From Oceanobacillus halophilus (GTDB lineage: Bacteria > Bacillota > Bacilli > Bacillales > Amphibacillaceae), in assembly GCF_003628505.1 (NCBI RefSeq), contig NZ_RBZP01000023.1, forward strand, positions 1 to 54,262: a DNA stretch of 54,262 nucleotides. The letters run 5' to 3'. The notes beneath the pieces are model-generated. The model was given only the letters and a program-made list of their open reading frames with translations. It did no database searches and was not told the DNA's origin. Each line of letters begins with the position of its first letter. The first letter of the stretch is position 1. The position numbers were made by a program, and so were the translations under genes. Of the stretch, positions 52,258-54,262 are shown in pieces.

Positions 52258-53340
52258 CTAGTCCTTCATTACAGAAACTATGGTAAGATTTAGCACCTTG
52301 CTAAGATCGATTTCATATGGTGCGACTTCTGTTTCCTTTTCTTTTACAACGCGAATCACTGGTCGATCACAAAGGTGTTGATTTTGTCTTGCTACTACAC
52401 CTTTCCTGCCATCACTCAATTCAACCGACAAACCTATTGGAAATACAACAATACTTTTTTTAAAGGCTTCAACCATCTCTTTATCAAATAAATGGACAGC
52501 TCCAGCATAAAGTATCTCCAGGCCTTCATGCGGGAGCATTGCATCACGATAGACACGGTTACTTGTAACGGCATCAAAAACATCGGCAACTCCAATTACT
52601 TTAGCATATGTATGTAATTCATTGCCAACAAGTCCACGCGGATAACCAGAACCATCCAATCGCTCATGATGCTCGTACGCGCAGTGCGCAACCACAGAAG
52701 GAACACCACCATTCTTACTTAAAAATCTATATCCTAGAACTGTATGATTTTTCACAATCTCAAATTCCTCGTCTGATAATCTATCAGGTTTTTGCAAGAT
52801 ATCCTGTTCAATAAAAATCTTACCGACATCATGCAGTAAAGAGCCAATTCCAATATCCATTAGTTTTTTATTAGTAAAGTTTAAATTCACACCAATTGCT
52901 AAAGAATAGATAGCTACATTTAATGAATGCTGAAATATATAATTATCTGTTAGGAAGATATCCGTAAGCATGGACAATGATTGATCATTATTTTTTATTT
53001 CTTCCGTTAACTTCTTCACTACATCCATTAATTCCTTCCCTTTTTTATCTAGGATATAGGATTTTTCCATGATACCTTGCTTTTTTATCTCCGTAAATGT
53101 ATCTTTTATTGTTCTTGTCGCTTCTGTCCGCAATTTATCAGGAATAAGTGATTCTACATATATATCCTTTGTCCGTTCATCTTCTATGTACACGTAAGTA
53201 ATACCGTAATTGATAAGCCTTCTTATCACTTTATCTGTCAAACTCATCCCGCTAGAAATAAGTACAACTCCATTTTCATTATAAATAGATTGTGCAAGAA
53301 CAGCTCCTGGTTTAATCGTTTTGGTATTTACAAGTTTCAT
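52258..53340 (-). CDS. HD-GYP domain phosphodiesterase
   Basis: 360 residues. N-terminal region of about 120 residues, often seen with this family, then the HD-GYP domain: His138, HD pair His170-Asp171 (LLHDVGK), His199 (KNHTVLGYRFL), His224-His225 and the GYP loop HHERLDGSGYPRGL. A C-terminal small beta region follows (GLSVELSDGRKGVVARQNQH). Predicted cyclic di-GMP hydrolase, cytoplasmic. AGGAG precedes the ATG. The palindrome TAGACATATGTCTA lies about 35 bp upstream. Confidence 0.9.
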   Translation of the reverse strand: MKLVNTKTIKPGAVLAQSIYNENGVVLISSGMSLTDKVIRRLINYGITYVYIEDERTKDIYVESLIPDKLRTEATRTIKDTFTEIKKQGIMEKSYILDKKGKELMDVVKKLTEEIKNNDQSLSMLTDIFLTDNYIFQHSLNVAIYSLAIGVNLNFTNKKLMDIGIGSLLHDVGKIFIEQDILQKPDRLSDEEFEIVKNHTVLGYRFLSKNGGVPSVVAHCAYEHHERLDGSGYPRGLVGNELHTYAKVIGVADVFDAVTSNRVYRDAMLPHEGLEILYAGAVHLFDKEMVEAFKKSIVVFPIGLSVELSDGRKGVVARQNQHLCDRPVIRVVKEKETEVAPYEIDLSKVLNLTIVSVMKD

Positions 53341-53374
53341 AAGGTTCTCCTAACTTTGTCTTTTTCGACCTTAT

Positions 53375-53388
53375 TAGACATATGTCTA
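53375..53388. promoter_or_regulatory. 14-bp perfect palindrome upstream of the HD-GYP gene
   Basis: TAGACATATGTCTA, 35 bp before the start codon, in the promoter region. Possible operator; no regulator could be assigned. Confidence 0.4.
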
Positions 53389-53452
53389 CAAAAATAGTAA
53401 CAGATATTCGACAGGTTTTCTATAAATTAATTTAATTTTTTGTAATTAACAT

Positions 53453-53491
53453 AAAAAGCAGGAGCACCAATAGACTAAAGTGCTTCTGCTA
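53453..53491 (-). terminator. Terminator of yunC
   Basis: Minus strand AGCAGAAGCAC/GTGCTCCTGCT followed by a T run. Confidence 0.85.
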
Positions 53492-53501
53492 TTTGAAAGA
53501 T

Positions 53502-53813
53502 TTATGATATTTTAAGTAGTGCTTCTTTGCCAGTCATTCCAACTTCCCATCCAAAATTCTCTCGAGAAGCATCTGTTACTTTTGCTAAGGGTGCGTGCAA
53601 TAACTGATCTATCGTCCGAACTCCTTCTGCACGACCTGCTATTACTTCTCGTGTTTTTAGTTTAGGATTATCATCAAAGAAATCTACATCCAAAGCCGCA
53701 CACATAATATAACCAACATCATTCGAGATTACTAATAATGTTGTTTTTGGCAGTTCAACTGTTGTTGCAGTAAAATACTTTCCTTCCACTTCTAAAGGTT
53801 TTACTGTAACCAT
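53502..53813 (-). CDS. yunC: YunC-family protein (DUF1805)
   Basis: 103 residues, near the Bacillus length. Compact alpha/beta protein of a family found in bacteria and archaea: TTLLVISNDVGYIMCAALDV, then REVIAGRAEGVRTIDQLLHAPL. Biochemical role unknown. AAGGAGG is 11-13 bases from the ATG, a long spacing. Adjacent to yunB in Bacillus; here the HD-GYP gene lies between. Confidence 0.87.
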   Translation of the reverse strand: MVTVKPLEVEGKYFTATTVELPKTTLLVISNDVGYIMCAALDVDFFDDNPKLKTREVIAGRAEGVRTIDQLLHAPLAKVTDASRENFGWEVGMTGKEALLKIS

Positions 53814-53929
53814 ATAAATCTTGTGCCTCCTTCGTAAAGTACATTATATCTGTATGCAGGAAAGTAGTGGAATGTCACAAATAACTCCAAGATTAATCAA
53901 TAAATTATGAGGGGGATATTTTTTTAGTT

Positions 53930-54262
53930 ATATTTAAATCGTAGTTGATAGAAACTGTTGATTTATTTCATTAATAATTTTTTAATTAAGAATAGTGCTT
54001 TATATCCGCTACGGAAATACACTACGCTTTCCGCGGGCGCTGCTGAGCCTACTCCGAGCTATCGCTCTCCGTAGTCTCACCTAGGCTTTTCTTCCCGCAG
54101 GAGTCTCCGTGTATTTCCTTCGCTATGTTGTCAACTCTACTTGTATAAACAAGAAATATGCTATTTCAAGAATAATAATGGTCTTAAACGTGATTTCAAG
54201 AACATTCATCTCAAAAATATCTCATGCATCTATCTTAGCGGAGGCAGAATACGGAGACTCCT
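53930..54262. repeat. Compound inverted repeat, copy X (cut by the window end)
   Basis: Left flank GTTGATAGAAACTGTTGATTT, then TTTAATTAAGAATAGTG. Arm 1 54007-54125 is class B with the same interior as copy I (GGGCGCTRCTGAGCCTACTC). The linker 54126-54235 is the reverse complement of the copy IV linker. Arm 2 begins at 54236 (class A, TAGCGGAGGCAGAATACGG) and runs off the window. Confidence 0.85.

Overview
The window is low-GC Firmicute DNA. Shine-Dalgarno sites are strong (AAGGAGG-type), TTG starts are common and gene order matches the Bacillus ytl/men, yug/kap, yui and yut/yun regions. Sporulation genes (yutH, lytH, yunB, a YhcN/YlaJ-type lipoprotein), a group II intron end and many NSS/NhaC/ECF transporters point to a spore-forming Bacillaceae, probably Oceanobacillus or a close halotolerant relative. 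The species cannot be fixed from sequence reading alone. No tRNA, rRNA, CRISPR array, transposase or phage gene was seen.

Layout. 1-100 is the 3' end (domains V and VI) of a group II intron whose body lies outside the window. 976-3555 is an ABC importer (ytlACD-like). 4307-7361 holds a NUDIX hydrolase, two small conserved proteins and menE. 7491-12366 is menF-menD-menH-menB read leftward; menA and a MenI-type DHNA-CoA thioesterase diverge from it (12563-13935). Every menaquinone step from chorismate to DHNA prenylation is therefore present except menC, with menG also not seen. ribU follows with an FMN riboswitch, then a very large secreted bacillopeptidase F-like protease.

21073-32334 carries an M42 peptidase, a thioredoxin-like protein, a YugO K+ channel, yugI, pgi, patB, sodC, kapB, ptsH, deoD, bioY and yuiD. 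32734-40445 carries yuiC, yuiB, yumC, a Crp/Fnr regulator, yutM, yuzD, yutI, a D-2-hydroxyacid dehydrogenase, yutH and yutG. 40660-53813 carries yutF, a SufR-like regulator, yutE, an amidase, yutD, a YhcN/YlaJ lipoprotein, lytH, an NSS transporter with a 35-residue MetS subunit, an NhaC-family transporter behind a lysine riboswitch (probable lysine uptake), yunB, an HD-GYP phosphodiesterase and yunC.

The most unusual feature is a family of large compound inverted repeats. Ten copies, intact or degraded, lie in the intergenic gaps, including one near each end of the window. A full copy is about 600-770 bp: AT-rich terminal inverted repeats, two GC-rich arms in opposite orientation, and an AT-rich linker. 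Each arm is itself a large imperfect hairpin. Arm stems fall into at least three sequence classes, and both strands change together, so the fold appears to be conserved rather than the sequence. The linkers also fall into subtypes that recur in either orientation. No protein-coding signal is visible in them. They look like a non-autonomous mobile or structured element family that accumulates mainly between convergent genes.

A second recurring theme is a terminator or hairpin whose 3' arm is the Shine-Dalgarno of the next gene (bioY, yunB, and a weaker case at 5342-5395).
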